From Mesorhizobium norvegicum (lineage in GTDB: Bacteria > Pseudomonadota > Alphaproteobacteria > Rhizobiales > Rhizobiaceae), in the NCBI RefSeq assembly GCF_004919685.1, contig NZ_SMYZ01000038.1, positions 62,001 through 126,000 on the forward strand: DNA of 64,000 nucleotides, given 5' to 3'. The translations under genes were made by a program, and so were the position numbers. The notes beneath the pieces are model-generated. The model was not told the DNA's origin, searched no databases, and worked only from the letters and a program-made list of their open reading frames with translations. Below are positions 44,246-52,942 of this stretch, piece after piece (position 1 is the first letter of the stretch; the number at the start of each line of letters is the position of its first letter).

Positions 44246-45613
44246 ATGAATGCAGCGGTCGAAGGCCTGGTGGGATCCTTGAAACAGTCGGCAGGTCCGA
44301 ACGAACACAGAAACAGCGTCCTCGTCGATGCGGTCGATCAGGCGATGCAGCTGTACGCATCAAAGAACCAAGGCAGCAGGAAACTTTTCGAGCGTGCACA
44401 AAAATCGATGCCGGGTGGGAACACCCGGAGCGCGCTGCATTTCGATCCATTCCCCCTCTATGTCAGCGATAGCGCGGGTGCGTACATTCGCGACATCGAT
44501 GATCACCGATACCTCGATGTTCTCGGGGAATTCACCGCCGGAATTTACGGTCATGCAGATAACCGCATTCAGAGGGCAGTGATTTCAGCCTCGGAACGCG
44601 GCGTATCCAATGGTGCTCCAGGCGCGGCGGAGATCGAGCTCGCAGAACTCGTCTGTGCCCGGTTTCCAGGGATAGAAACTGTTCGGTTCTGCAATTCCGG
44701 AACAGAGGCAAATCTATACGCGCTAACCCTAGCAAGAATCGCAACTGGCCGTCGGAAGCTGCTGTGTTTTTCGGGCGCCTATCATGGCGGCGTCTTTGTC
44801 TTCGGCGGTGGCGGTAGCACAATGAATGTCCCGTTCGACTGGACCGTGTGCCGTTACAATGACGATAAAGGGGTCGCAGAAACGATCAATAGGTTGGGGT
44901 CGGATTTGGCGGCAATAATCATTGAGCCGATGATGAGCAATGGCGGCTGCATAGCGGCAAGGGCTGAGTTCCTGCGGATGCTCCGCGAGCGATGCACTGC
45001 CGTTGGAGCGCTGCTGATTTTCGACGAGGTGGTGACGTCCAGAATGGGCCCAGGTGGACTGCAGCAGATTCACGGAGTCCTCCCCGATATTACAACTCTG
45101 GGAAAGTACCTTGGCGCCGGCTTTTCCTTCGGCGCTTTTGGTGGCCGTGCTCAAATAATGGATCTGATGAATCCCATGCGGTCCGACGCTCTTCCTCATG
45201 CCGGTACGTTCAACAATAACGTGTACTCGATGTCGGTCGGTGCGGTAGGCTTGAAGGACGTATTTACGACGGAGCAATCCCAGAGGCTTTTTGATGAAGG
45301 GGAAAAACTGCGAGACCGGCTAAACAAAACCGCCAAGGCTATATCGCCCGCGGTTCAATTCACTGGCTGTGGCTCCGTGATGAACATCCATTTCGTCCGC
45401 GGCGAGATCAGCTGCCCCGAGGACGTTGCACACGAATCGAAGGATCTCATGAAGCTGTTTCACTTCGATCTCCTCGATGCGGGTGTTTACGCGGCACGCA
45501 GGGGGCAAATCAATCTCAGCTTGCCAATGACGCAGCAAGACCACGATATGATAGTCACGGCGGTGGCCGGATTCCTGCAGCGGCGAAAGCCGCTGATTGA
45601 CGCGACAATTTGA
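44246..45613 (+). CDS. Class III aminotransferase, glutamate-1-semialdehyde-aminomutase-like
   Basis: A 455-residue PLP enzyme with AQKSMPGGNTRSALHFDPFP (substrate-entry region typical of the GSA aminomutase-like branch), SGTEANLYAL, LLIFDEVVTSRMGPGG and the Schiff-base lysine in TTLGKYLGAG. Catabolic members of this branch act on unusual amino acids. It opens the operon of the GntR regulator. ATG 44246 with GGGAAG upstream is preferred to the longer open frame, which runs through the promoter. Confidence 0.88.
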   Translation: MNAAVEGLVGSLKQSAGPNEHRNSVLVDAVDQAMQLYASKNQGSRKLFERAQKSMPGGNTRSALHFDPFPLYVSDSAGAYIRDIDDHRYLDVLGEFTAGIYGHADNRIQRAVISASERGVSNGAPGAAEIELAELVCARFPGIETVRFCNSGTEANLYALTLARIATGRRKLLCFSGAYHGGVFVFGGGGSTMNVPFDWTVCRYNDDKGVAETINRLGSDLAAIIIEPMMSNGGCIAARAEFLRMLRERCTAVGALLIFDEVVTSRMGPGGLQQIHGVLPDITTLGKYLGAGFSFGAFGGRAQIMDLMNPMRSDALPHAGTFNNNVYSMSVGAVGLKDVFTTEQSQRLFDEGEKLRDRLNKTAKAISPAVQFTGCGSVMNIHFVRGEISCPEDVAHESKDLMKLFHFDLLDAGVYAARRGQINLSLPMTQQDHDMIVTAVAGFLQRRKPLIDATI

Positions 45614-45641
45614 AATCGACAGCACCAATTCTGGGTAGGCC

Positions 45642-46331
45642 ATGACATTCGAACCGCAATTCAAGCATCGCAATCTTCCCGATCAGGTAGCGGAACATAT
45701 CGTTGTTTTGCTGGCGAATGGCGATTTGCAACCCGGACAGCGGTTGTTCGAGAAAGATATTTGTCAGCTCCTGGGCGTCAGTCGAATCCCGGTTCGCGAG
45801 GCCCTTCGAATTCTCCAGACGCAGGGCGTTGTCACGACGGAACCCAATCGTGGGACCTTCATCACTGAGTTCGGATCGGATGAGACATCGGAGATGCTTG
45901 AGGTGCGCCTAAGCGTCGAGCGGATCGCACTTCGGCGCCTGCTGAAACAGGTTGCTGCCCGGCCTGAAATCATCAGCGAGCTGCAGGATTCGATCGACGA
46001 AATGCGTCGGGCGGCCAAGCTGTCCGACCAGCTTGCATACTGCCGCGCTGACCTGAGATTCCACAGCCGGATGGTGGAGCTTTCGCAAAGCCCGGTACTC
46101 AAGCCGATCTGGGATTCGCTCGCTCGTGGTGTCCTGGTTTTTCTCATGCAAGAGAGGAATGTCGCCTTCGACTACGAAGCATCGATCCGCGACCACGAAC
46201 TGCTTGTCGAGATGATCCGCGACCGGAAGCGAGGCGCCCTTGATCAGGAGATCGAGCGCCACATCATGGGATATCTAAAACAGCATCGTGAAGTGCAGTC
46301 GGAAGCGCAGAAGGCGGCGAAGGCCCAATGA
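45642..46331 (+). CDS. GntR family regulator (FCD domain)
   Basis: A 229-residue regulator with an N-terminal winged helix (QVAEHIVVLLANGDLQPGQRLFEKDICQLLGVSRIPVREALRIL) and a C-terminal all-helical FCD ligand domain (90-215, metal-binding D..H..H pattern partly visible as DLRFHSRM and RDHELLVEMI). FCD GntR proteins bind GTATAC-type palindromes; two such sites flank this gene at 44209 and 48441. It overlaps the AKR gene by four bases, so regulator and enzyme are co-translated. Confidence 0.9.
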   Translation: MTFEPQFKHRNLPDQVAEHIVVLLANGDLQPGQRLFEKDICQLLGVSRIPVREALRILQTQGVVTTEPNRGTFITEFGSDETSEMLEVRLSVERIALRRLLKQVAARPEIISELQDSIDEMRRAAKLSDQLAYCRADLRFHSRMVELSQSPVLKPIWDSLARGVLVFLMQERNVAFDYEASIRDHELLVEMIRDRKRGALDQEIERHIMGYLKQHREVQSEAQKAAKAQ

Positions 46332-47359
46332 CCGCTTCGTCGAGAAAGCTGGGACGCAGCGGCGTCTTGCTATCGCCCGTTGGTTTGGGTGGGGTTCCAC
46401 TTGGCGAAATCTATGCCCGTGTAGACGAGACTGCTGCGCAGGAGACGATGTCGGCGGCATGGGACGCAGGCATCCGCTACTACGACACGTCGCCCTGGTA
46501 TGGGCGCGGATTGAGCGAACTGCGCTTCGGCACCCTGCTGCGGCAAAAGCCGCGCGGCGAATTCGTGCTGTCTACGAAAGTTGGTCGTACGTTTCACCGG
46601 CCGAGCGATCCGGCATCTTTCAAGGGCGAATTCTGGGCTGGCGGTCTGCCTTTCGAGCACCGGTTCGACTACACCTATGAAGGGATCATGCGTTCTTATG
46701 ACCAGAGCCTGATGCGGCTGGGGCTGAACACGATCGATCTTCTGCTTATCCATGATCTTGACGTCGCCGAAATCGGATCCGAAGACCTCGTGAAACATCA
46801 CTTCAGGGATTTGGAGCGATCCGGATGGCGCGCCCTGGAAGCACTTCGCCGTTCGGGCGAGATTTCGGCCATTGGGGCTGGCGTCAACATCCTTGGCACA
46901 ATCCCGGAATTTCTCCGACGCTTCGACCTCAACTTTTTCCTGGTGGCGATGCCTTACACGCTCCTCGATCAGAATGTGCTCAACGAAGAATTTCCACTTT
47001 GCCGAGAGCGAGGTGTTGGGATCATCGTAGGCTCTCCTTACGCGTCCGGAATCCTAGCTACGGGCACGACGACCACCAATCCCTATTACAACTACCTGCC
47101 CGCAACCCCGGCTATTCTTGAAAAAACAAAGCGGATAGAGGCGGTCTGCCTCCGACACGACGTTCCACTCAAAGCAGCCGCATTCCAGTTCCCGCTCCGC
47201 CATCCAATTGTTGCCAGCGTCGTGTCGGGGGCCGGAACGCCGACCCAGGCAACAGAGAACGCGCGCTTGCTGGACGTCAGCATCCCGCAGGATTTCTGGC
47301 AAGAATTGATGTCTCTCGGCCTCTTGCACCCCGACAGTCCCCTAGCCAAGGCGGCGTAG
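46328..47359 (+). CDS. Aldo/keto reductase, aldose 1-dehydrogenase / pyridoxal dehydrogenase type
   Basis: A 343-residue AKR. The tetrad is visible as D and Y in YYDTSPWYG, K in STKVG and H in LLIHDLD. The GIRYYDTSPWYGRGLSELRFG and FVLSTKVGRTFHRP stretches are those of the D-threo-aldose/L-fucose dehydrogenase and pyridoxal 4-dehydrogenase branch, which oxidise C1 of free sugars or an aldehyde with NAD(P). In this setting it could oxidise a sugar released from a nucleoside to its lactone. Substrate is inference. Confidence 0.85.
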   Translation: MTASSRKLGRSGVLLSPVGLGGVPLGEIYARVDETAAQETMSAAWDAGIRYYDTSPWYGRGLSELRFGTLLRQKPRGEFVLSTKVGRTFHRPSDPASFKGEFWAGGLPFEHRFDYTYEGIMRSYDQSLMRLGLNTIDLLLIHDLDVAEIGSEDLVKHHFRDLERSGWRALEALRRSGEISAIGAGVNILGTIPEFLRRFDLNFFLVAMPYTLLDQNVLNEEFPLCRERGVGIIVGSPYASGILATGTTTTNPYYNYLPATPAILEKTKRIEAVCLRHDVPLKAAAFQFPLRHPIVASVVSGAGTPTQATENARLLDVSIPQDFWQELMSLGLLHPDSPLAKAA

Positions 47360-47362
47360 GCG

Positions 47363-48253
47363 ATGGCCAGCGACACTCTAAGACCGCCCGCGCATGTCGC
47401 CTTTCTCGGCTTGGGCAAGATGGGCGTTCCGATGGCCAATGCGATCGCGAAGGCAGGGTTTCGCGTTTGCGCATGGACAAGATCCAATCGAAGACCGGGC
47501 GCCCTCGCAGCAGCTGTGGAATTCCTTGCTTCGCCGCTCGCAGCGGTCGAGGGTGCCACCGCCGTTGTTGCAATGCTTGCTGATGGCGCTGCCACGAATG
47601 ACGTGCTTTTCGGTGCGGGCGTCGCCGACAGGCTGCGGCCGGGGACGATCATCGTTGACATGGGGACTTCCGGACCCGAACTGGCCAGCGAGCATCGCCA
47701 AAGGTTTGCGATGCGTGGCTGCGCTTATCTGGACGCTCCGGTTTCTGGCGGCGTTGCCGGGGCCCTGAACGCCTCTCTCACCATCTTTGCTGGAGGCGAG
47801 GCCCAAGACTTCGAACGGGTGAAGTCGATCCTGGAAGCAATGGGAACGCCGCATCGCCTTGGTCCGGTAGGTGCCGGGCAAACTGCAAAACTGGCCAACC
47901 AGATCATCGTGGCGGTTACGATCGCGGCACTGGCCGAAGGATTGACGTTCGCCGAAACGCACGGCCTCGACGCCGCCAGTTTGCTCGCGGCGCTCAAGGG
48001 AGGTTTTGCCGACAGCGCAGTGTTGCGTCTGCACGGTCCGCGTATGGCTGCGCGCGATTTCTCGGCAGGCGGGACGATGCGACTCCATCTGAAGGATCTT
48101 CGTTTGGCCAAGGGCAGGTCCTCCGAGACGTTCTGTCATTTGTGGCATGCAAACAAGGCCCTCGACGTCTTCGAGGCTTTGGTTGCACAGGGCCTGGGCG
48201 AGACCGATCACAGCGGCTATGTCCTGGCGTACGGGGCGCCCGGTCATCCGTGA
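47363..48253 (+). CDS. Beta-hydroxyacid dehydrogenase family oxidoreductase
   Basis: A 296-residue protein of the 3-hydroxyisobutyrate / tartronate-semialdehyde reductase family: FLGLGKMGVPMANAIAKAGF cofactor motif, DAPVSGGVAGA substrate motif and the catalytic lysine in GAGQTAKLANQ. It starts three bases after the AKR stop. It could handle a C3 or C4 semialdehyde of the pathway; the exact substrate is unknown. Confidence 0.87.
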   Translation: MASDTLRPPAHVAFLGLGKMGVPMANAIAKAGFRVCAWTRSNRRPGALAAAVEFLASPLAAVEGATAVVAMLADGAATNDVLFGAGVADRLRPGTIIVDMGTSGPELASEHRQRFAMRGCAYLDAPVSGGVAGALNASLTIFAGGEAQDFERVKSILEAMGTPHRLGPVGAGQTAKLANQIIVAVTIAALAEGLTFAETHGLDAASLLAALKGGFADSAVLRLHGPRMAARDFSAGGTMRLHLKDLRLAKGRSSETFCHLWHANKALDVFEALVAQGLGETDHSGYVLAYGAPGHP

Positions 48254-48440
48254 CGATTACCTTAGCCAATCACGAGTTGGGCCGCGAATTGCGGCGGTTG
48301 CGCCCGAGCCTGCAGCAAATCTGGCATTTGGCGGCGCCGATCATCGGCAGCTCATGATCACAGCCACATCCAGCGTTTTTCTGATCGACCTGTAGCGCAT
48401 GCATGAGCGCCAATTACGATCTACCCTCTTGATTTGTTAG

Positions 48441-48455
48441 AAAGTATACATTATG
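48441..48455 (-). promoter_or_regulatory. Candidate GntR operator before the importer operon
   Basis: AAAGTATACATTATG is the exact reverse complement of the sequence at 44207-44221. It lies 61 bases before the first binding-protein start in the promoter region of the importer operon. Confidence 0.6.
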
Positions 48456-48516
48456 ACAAACACAGCGATGACGATCGCAGCAAAAAACGGCCAACAAAGA
48501 GACCGGGGAACAGATT

Positions 48517-49521
48517 ATGAGAAGCAAGCTTTATGCACTGACGTGTGCTGCTGCGACGGCGCTCGGATCGACCATGACCTTCGCAGCCGACATCAAGCCG
48601 GCCCTCCTTTACGACCTTGGAGGCAAGTACGATCACTCTTTCAACGAAAGCGCGTTCAACGGCGCGGAGAAATTCAAGAAGGAGAAGGGCATTTCCTTCT
48701 CGGAATTCGAACCGAGCAACGACGCCCAGCGCGAGCAAGCCTTGCGGACGTTTGCCCAACGAGGGGCTGATCCCATCGTTACGGTCGGCTTCACCTGGGC
48801 GCTGGCCCTGGAGAAGATCGCTCCTCAATATCCAAAGACCCGTTTCGTCACCATCGACAACACCGTCGACCTACCGAACGTGAAATCCATCGAATTCCGC
48901 TACAACGAACTTGCGTTCCTTGTCGGAGCGCTGGCTGGCATCAAGACCAAGACTGGCACCGTCGGCTTTGTCGGCGGCATGGATATTCCGCTTATTCGTG
49001 ACTACGAGTGCGGCTACGAGACCGGTGCCCGTCACACCAACCCCAAAGTCACTGTCTTGCAGAACATGACGGGCACCACCCCGTCAGCATGGACCGATCC
49101 GGCGCGCGGCCGCGAGTTGGCGCTGGGGCAGTTCGATCGAGGCGCCGACATCATTTTCGGGGCAGCGGGCGGTACCACGATGGGCATTCTGCAGGCGGCC
49201 GCCGACGCCAACAAGCTCGCGATCGGAGTCGACTCCAATCAAAACGGCATCCATCCCGGCCACGTGCTGACATCTGCGATGTCGGCGACGGACGTTGCTG
49301 TTTACACGGCATTCTCTGATGCCGCCGACGGAACCTGGAAGGCTGGGGCCACAAGTCTCGGTGTCAAGGAGGGGGGTGTCAACTGGGTTATCGACGAGAA
49401 CAATCGCCCGCTTCTGACCGATGACGACATCGCGAAGGTTGACGCTGTCAAAGCTGACATCGCCAGCGGCAAGGTCAAGGTGCCCGAATACACCGAAACC
49501 AACTCGTGTCCTGCCGGCTGA
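48517..49521 (+). CDS. BMP-family ABC importer binding protein 1
   Basis: A 334-residue periplasmic protein of the basic membrane protein (BMP/PnrA) family, whose characterised members bind purine nucleosides. A signal peptide ends near TFAA-DIKPALL. Family motifs are DLGGKYDHSFNESAFNGAEKF near the mature N-terminus and TTMGILQAAADANKLAIGVDSNQ. Its near-copy follows after 177 bases. It opens the transporter operon. Confidence 0.9.
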   Translation: MRSKLYALTCAAATALGSTMTFAADIKPALLYDLGGKYDHSFNESAFNGAEKFKKEKGISFSEFEPSNDAQREQALRTFAQRGADPIVTVGFTWALALEKIAPQYPKTRFVTIDNTVDLPNVKSIEFRYNELAFLVGALAGIKTKTGTVGFVGGMDIPLIRDYECGYETGARHTNPKVTVLQNMTGTTPSAWTDPARGRELALGQFDRGADIIFGAAGGTTMGILQAAADANKLAIGVDSNQNGIHPGHVLTSAMSATDVAVYTAFSDAADGTWKAGATSLGVKEGGVNWVIDENNRPLLTDDDIAKVDAVKADIASGKVKVPEYTETNSCPAG

Positions 49522-49657
49522 AGCCCGTGGCATCCAGGAAAATGGGCCGTGTGCTGCGCGTTCCGTTTCGCGGCCCTGGTCACCTCTGAGCCCCGACCGC
49601 TGATCGTCGCCGTTCCGTCCACCGGGAACCGAACTGGCAGCCGTGAAATAGCGCCCA

Positions 49658-49680
49658 CCAGGCAGTCATCGCCTGCCTGG
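49658..49680 (+). terminator. Intercistronic hairpin between tandem binding-protein genes
   Basis: CCAGGCAG / CTGCCTGG stem with a 7-base loop, 18 bases before the start of the second binding-protein gene and with no T run. It may separate or stabilise the two binding-protein messages. Confidence 0.45.
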
Positions 49681-49698
49681 TTCGATAGGAGAATAGAA

Positions 49699-50706
49699 AT
49701 GTTACGCCAGTTTTCTTCATTCTTCTGCGCTGCCATCCTGGCGCTGGAGTTGACGTCCTCTTCCCTTGCCTCCGACATCAAGCCTGCTCTGCTCTACGAT
49801 CTCGGCGGCAAGTTCGATCGCTCCTTCAACGAGAACGCGTTCAACGGCGCTGAAAAATTCAAGAAGGAGAGGGGCGTACCCTTTCTGGAATTCGAACCGA
49901 ACAATGATGCCCAGCGCGAACAGGCTTTGAGGACGTTCGCGCAAAGGGGCGCCGATCCCATCATAACCGTTGGCTTTCCGTGGGCCCTCACACTGGAAAA
50001 GATTGCTCCCCAGTATCCGAACACAAGATTTGTGCTCATCGACAGCAAGGTCAATCTTCCAAACGTCCAATCGATCGAGTTCGCATACAATGAAGGTGCT
50101 TTCATAGTTGGAGCACTCGCCGGGCTCAAGACCAAGACAGGATCCATCGGCTTTGTCGGCGGAATGGATATCCCAATCATCCGTAGCTTCGAATGTGGAT
50201 ACGAGACTGGTGCCCGGCATACCCGTCCCGACATCAAGGTCATTGAGAACATGACCGGGACGACGCCGTCTGCCTGGGCGGATCCGGCCCGCGGCCGCGA
50301 ACTCGCTCTCGGTCAATACGATCGAGGCGCGGATATCGTTTTCGCGGCTGCCGGAGGCACCACGATGGGAGTTCTTCAGGCCGCGGCCGATGCCGACAAA
50401 TTGGCGATCGGCGTCGGAACGAACCAAAATGGCGTGCATCCAGGCCATGTCCTTACTTCGGCAACGGCTGGAATCGATGTTGCCGTTTACCGGACGCTGT
50501 CTGATGCATCGGACGGAAATTGGAAGGCAGGAGTGCTGCGGCTCGGCGTCAAGGAAGGCGGCGTTGGCTGGTATCTCGATGAAAACAATCGTCCACTTCT
50601 GACTGATGATGACATCGCCAAGGTCAAGACAATCGAGGCCGACATCGCGAGCGGCAAGGTCAAGGTGCCCGAGTACATCGAGACCAACTCCTGCCCCAAA
50701 GAGTAA
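49699..50706 (+). CDS. BMP-family ABC importer binding protein 2
   Basis: A 335-residue near-copy of the upstream protein. Long identical blocks (NDAQREQALRTFAQRGADPI, NMTGTTPSAW, IASGKVKVPEY) show a tandem duplication, but the signal peptide and several cleft residues differ (DSNQNGIHPGH against GTNQNGVHPGH; FTWALAL against FPWALTL). The pair may give one transporter two ligand ranges. ATG 49699 has AGGAGAATAG upstream. Confidence 0.9.
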   Translation: MLRQFSSFFCAAILALELTSSSLASDIKPALLYDLGGKFDRSFNENAFNGAEKFKKERGVPFLEFEPNNDAQREQALRTFAQRGADPIITVGFPWALTLEKIAPQYPNTRFVLIDSKVNLPNVQSIEFAYNEGAFIVGALAGLKTKTGSIGFVGGMDIPIIRSFECGYETGARHTRPDIKVIENMTGTTPSAWADPARGRELALGQYDRGADIVFAAAGGTTMGVLQAAADADKLAIGVGTNQNGVHPGHVLTSATAGIDVAVYRTLSDASDGNWKAGVLRLGVKEGGVGWYLDENNRPLLTDDDIAKVKTIEADIASGKVKVPEYIETNSCPKE

Positions 50707-50725
50707 TGACGGGTTGATAAGGCAG

Positions 50726-52942
50726 ATGCTGCAAATCGCCGGATATACGGATCAGTGGGTGGTTTCACCCGGGGAGAAGGTTGGTGTTCGGGTCTCGTCT
50801 CGCCATCCGTCGTTTTACGCGCGGCTTGTCTGCCACCTCGGAGCGATTGAAACTTCCCAGCACTGGTCGTCGAAAACAGTTGAAATCAACGAAGCGCGAA
50901 GCGGGCCATATCCGGCTGTCGAGCGGCCGCTGAAACTCGGTTCTTTCTTCTCCAGCGATGTCACCCATCAGTTGAACGAAGCCGCGTTGGTTCTGGTCTT
51001 CGATCTTTTCCCAACTTGCTTCGGCACTGATGGCGGAACCGTTGTTACGATTGGTTTCGAGCAGTGGCACCTGAGTCTGCGTCATGATCCATCGGGCGTG
51101 CTTTTCGTAGCCGCCGGAAATCCGGACGCCCAAGAAATCAGGAAATTTGATGGCCTCAAACTTCATCTCCTGCGATGGCAGAGAATCGCTGTCCGGCTGG
51201 ATCCCTCCAATGGAGTGCTTGATGCCTCCGTTGACGGCTCGTCAGCGCAATCCGAGACCGTTCGACTAGGCGGCGCTCCTCACAGCACTTTTCTAACAGG
51301 GTTTGCACTCGCCGGCCGGTCTACAGCCGATGGGATACGCGGCGACTTTGACGGCAAGATCGCGTCTCCCTCATTGTTCGGCACAGTGCGCACATTGGCG
51401 CAGGTCTTGGTATCTCCCGAAACATCGGAGCGCATCGCGCGTTGGAATTTCGGATCCTTCGAACAAGGACCATTCAGCGCGCCGGACGAATGGGGCAATT
51501 GTCAGCCAGGCCAATTTCTCAATAGCCCCACCCGCGCGGTTACCTCATCTTCCTGGGATGGGAGAAACAACGACTTCCGCGACTTCGGTTCGCAATATGA
51601 TGCCGTCTGGTTTCACCGCGACGACCTTGGCGATGCCGGATGGCCCGTTGATTTTGAGCTAACTGTCCCAGCAAGTGCTGTGGGCGCCTGCTCGATCATC
51701 CTTTCCGCATTCAGGGACGTCGACTGGACGGATCGTGCGAGCTTCGACGCGGTGCCTCTGTTTGTGCCGCCGTCATCAACCTCGAGTTCACGCGTCGCGC
51801 TGGTTTTGCCAACGTTCTCGTATCGAGCCTATACCAACAACACCTTTGCGGAAGAGGCCGATCCAAAGGTGTTTCAGCGAAAGAAGACGTCGGTTTCGAA
51901 GCCACTGTATGACTATGCAATCGATCACGGCCTGAAATCGCTCTACAGCCTCCACAGCGACGGATCCGGCGTGTGTCTGGCGTCACTGAAAAGGCCGCAG
52001 GTCACCACCAGGGCCGACTTCGATTCCCAACTGCAAGGATTCCCGCATCAATTCTCCGCGGACCTTGCGATCGTTGGATGGCTTCACGACCTGAACATCG
52101 ACTTCGACATCCTCACCGACGAGATGTTGCATGACGGCGGACATTCGGTACTCGCCCCGTACGATGTGATTCTGACAGGTTCCCATCCCGAATACGCCAG
52201 CGCATCCCTGCTTGATGCCTATGAGGATTTTGCGGCGACAGGGGGGTCGATCATGTATCTGGGCGGTAACGGCTTTTACTGGTCGATCGGGCTGAATGCA
52301 GACGTGCCCGAGTTGATCGAGGTGCGCAGGGCGGAAGGCGGGCGAACCTGGTCAACAGGTCAAGGCGAACGGCGTCAGCAGCTTGACGGTCGTGAGGGGG
52401 GCATCTGGCGCGGGCTGGGCCGCGCGCCAAACAGGCTCTTCGGCATTGGCTACTGCGCACACGGTTTTTCAGGTGACGGAACCTACAAGGTCGAAACGTC
52501 ACTGAAGCCGGAAAGTCTTCCCCGATATCTGGCGGCAGCATTCCGAAAGATCGGAGACCGCCCATTCGGCGTAGCCGGTCTAGAACTCGACCGATACGCT
52601 CCGGAACTAGGCTCTCGTGCCGACGCGATCGTTCTTGCGCGTGCTGAAAGCATGCCGCCCGGCTATGTGCCGACCGTCGAAGAGTTTGCCGACCTCGACG
52701 TCCTGATCGTTGATCCGAGGGCTGCACTGCATGCCATGGTCAGGGGAGACATGGTGCTTTTTCGGCATGACGGCGGCGGCCAGATTTTTTCCGTCGGCTC
52801 CATCCGCTGGACGAACGGTCTTCTCGATCCAAATGATGAAATGCAAGTTGCATCGGTGACCGAGGCCGCCTTGCGCGACCTGCTGGCCGATGCAGCGTTC
52901 AGACGTGGGATGGTTTCGGCCGAAGGGTGGGCAGCATGCTAA
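50726..52942 (+). CDS. N,N-dimethylformamidase large-subunit-like protein (long form)
   Basis: A 738-residue protein with an N-terminal region (1-50) like the beta strands of the dimethylformamidase large subunit, a concanavalin/LamG-like domain (~60-210) and a C-terminal catalytic-type domain (370-738) containing VLPTFSYRAYTNN, GSHPEY (485-490), LGGNGFYW and VGSIRW. This architecture is close to that of the known iron amidase subunit; no small-subunit gene is visible. It is translated within the nucleoside-type importer operon, 20 bases after the second binding protein, so it likely hydrolyses an amide or related bond in the imported compound. Confidence 0.78.
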   Translation: MLQIAGYTDQWVVSPGEKVGVRVSSRHPSFYARLVCHLGAIETSQHWSSKTVEINEARSGPYPAVERPLKLGSFFSSDVTHQLNEAALVLVFDLFPTCFGTDGGTVVTIGFEQWHLSLRHDPSGVLFVAAGNPDAQEIRKFDGLKLHLLRWQRIAVRLDPSNGVLDASVDGSSAQSETVRLGGAPHSTFLTGFALAGRSTADGIRGDFDGKIASPSLFGTVRTLAQVLVSPETSERIARWNFGSFEQGPFSAPDEWGNCQPGQFLNSPTRAVTSSSWDGRNNDFRDFGSQYDAVWFHRDDLGDAGWPVDFELTVPASAVGACSIILSAFRDVDWTDRASFDAVPLFVPPSSTSSSRVALVLPTFSYRAYTNNTFAEEADPKVFQRKKTSVSKPLYDYAIDHGLKSLYSLHSDGSGVCLASLKRPQVTTRADFDSQLQGFPHQFSADLAIVGWLHDLNIDFDILTDEMLHDGGHSVLAPYDVILTGSHPEYASASLLDAYEDFAATGGSIMYLGGNGFYWSIGLNADVPELIEVRRAEGGRTWSTGQGERRQQLDGREGGIWRGLGRAPNRLFGIGYCAHGFSGDGTYKVETSLKPESLPRYLAAAFRKIGDRPFGVAGLELDRYAPELGSRADAIVLARAESMPPGYVPTVEEFADLDVLIVDPRAALHAMVRGDMVLFRHDGGGQIFSVGSIRWTNGLLDPNDEMQVASVTEAALRDLLADAAFRRGMVSAEGWAAC

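Noticed and set aside
47378..48247. Open frame of 289 codons on the minus strand
   Set aside because: It is antisense to the beta-hydroxyacid dehydrogenase gene, whose motifs are clear, and resembles no known family.
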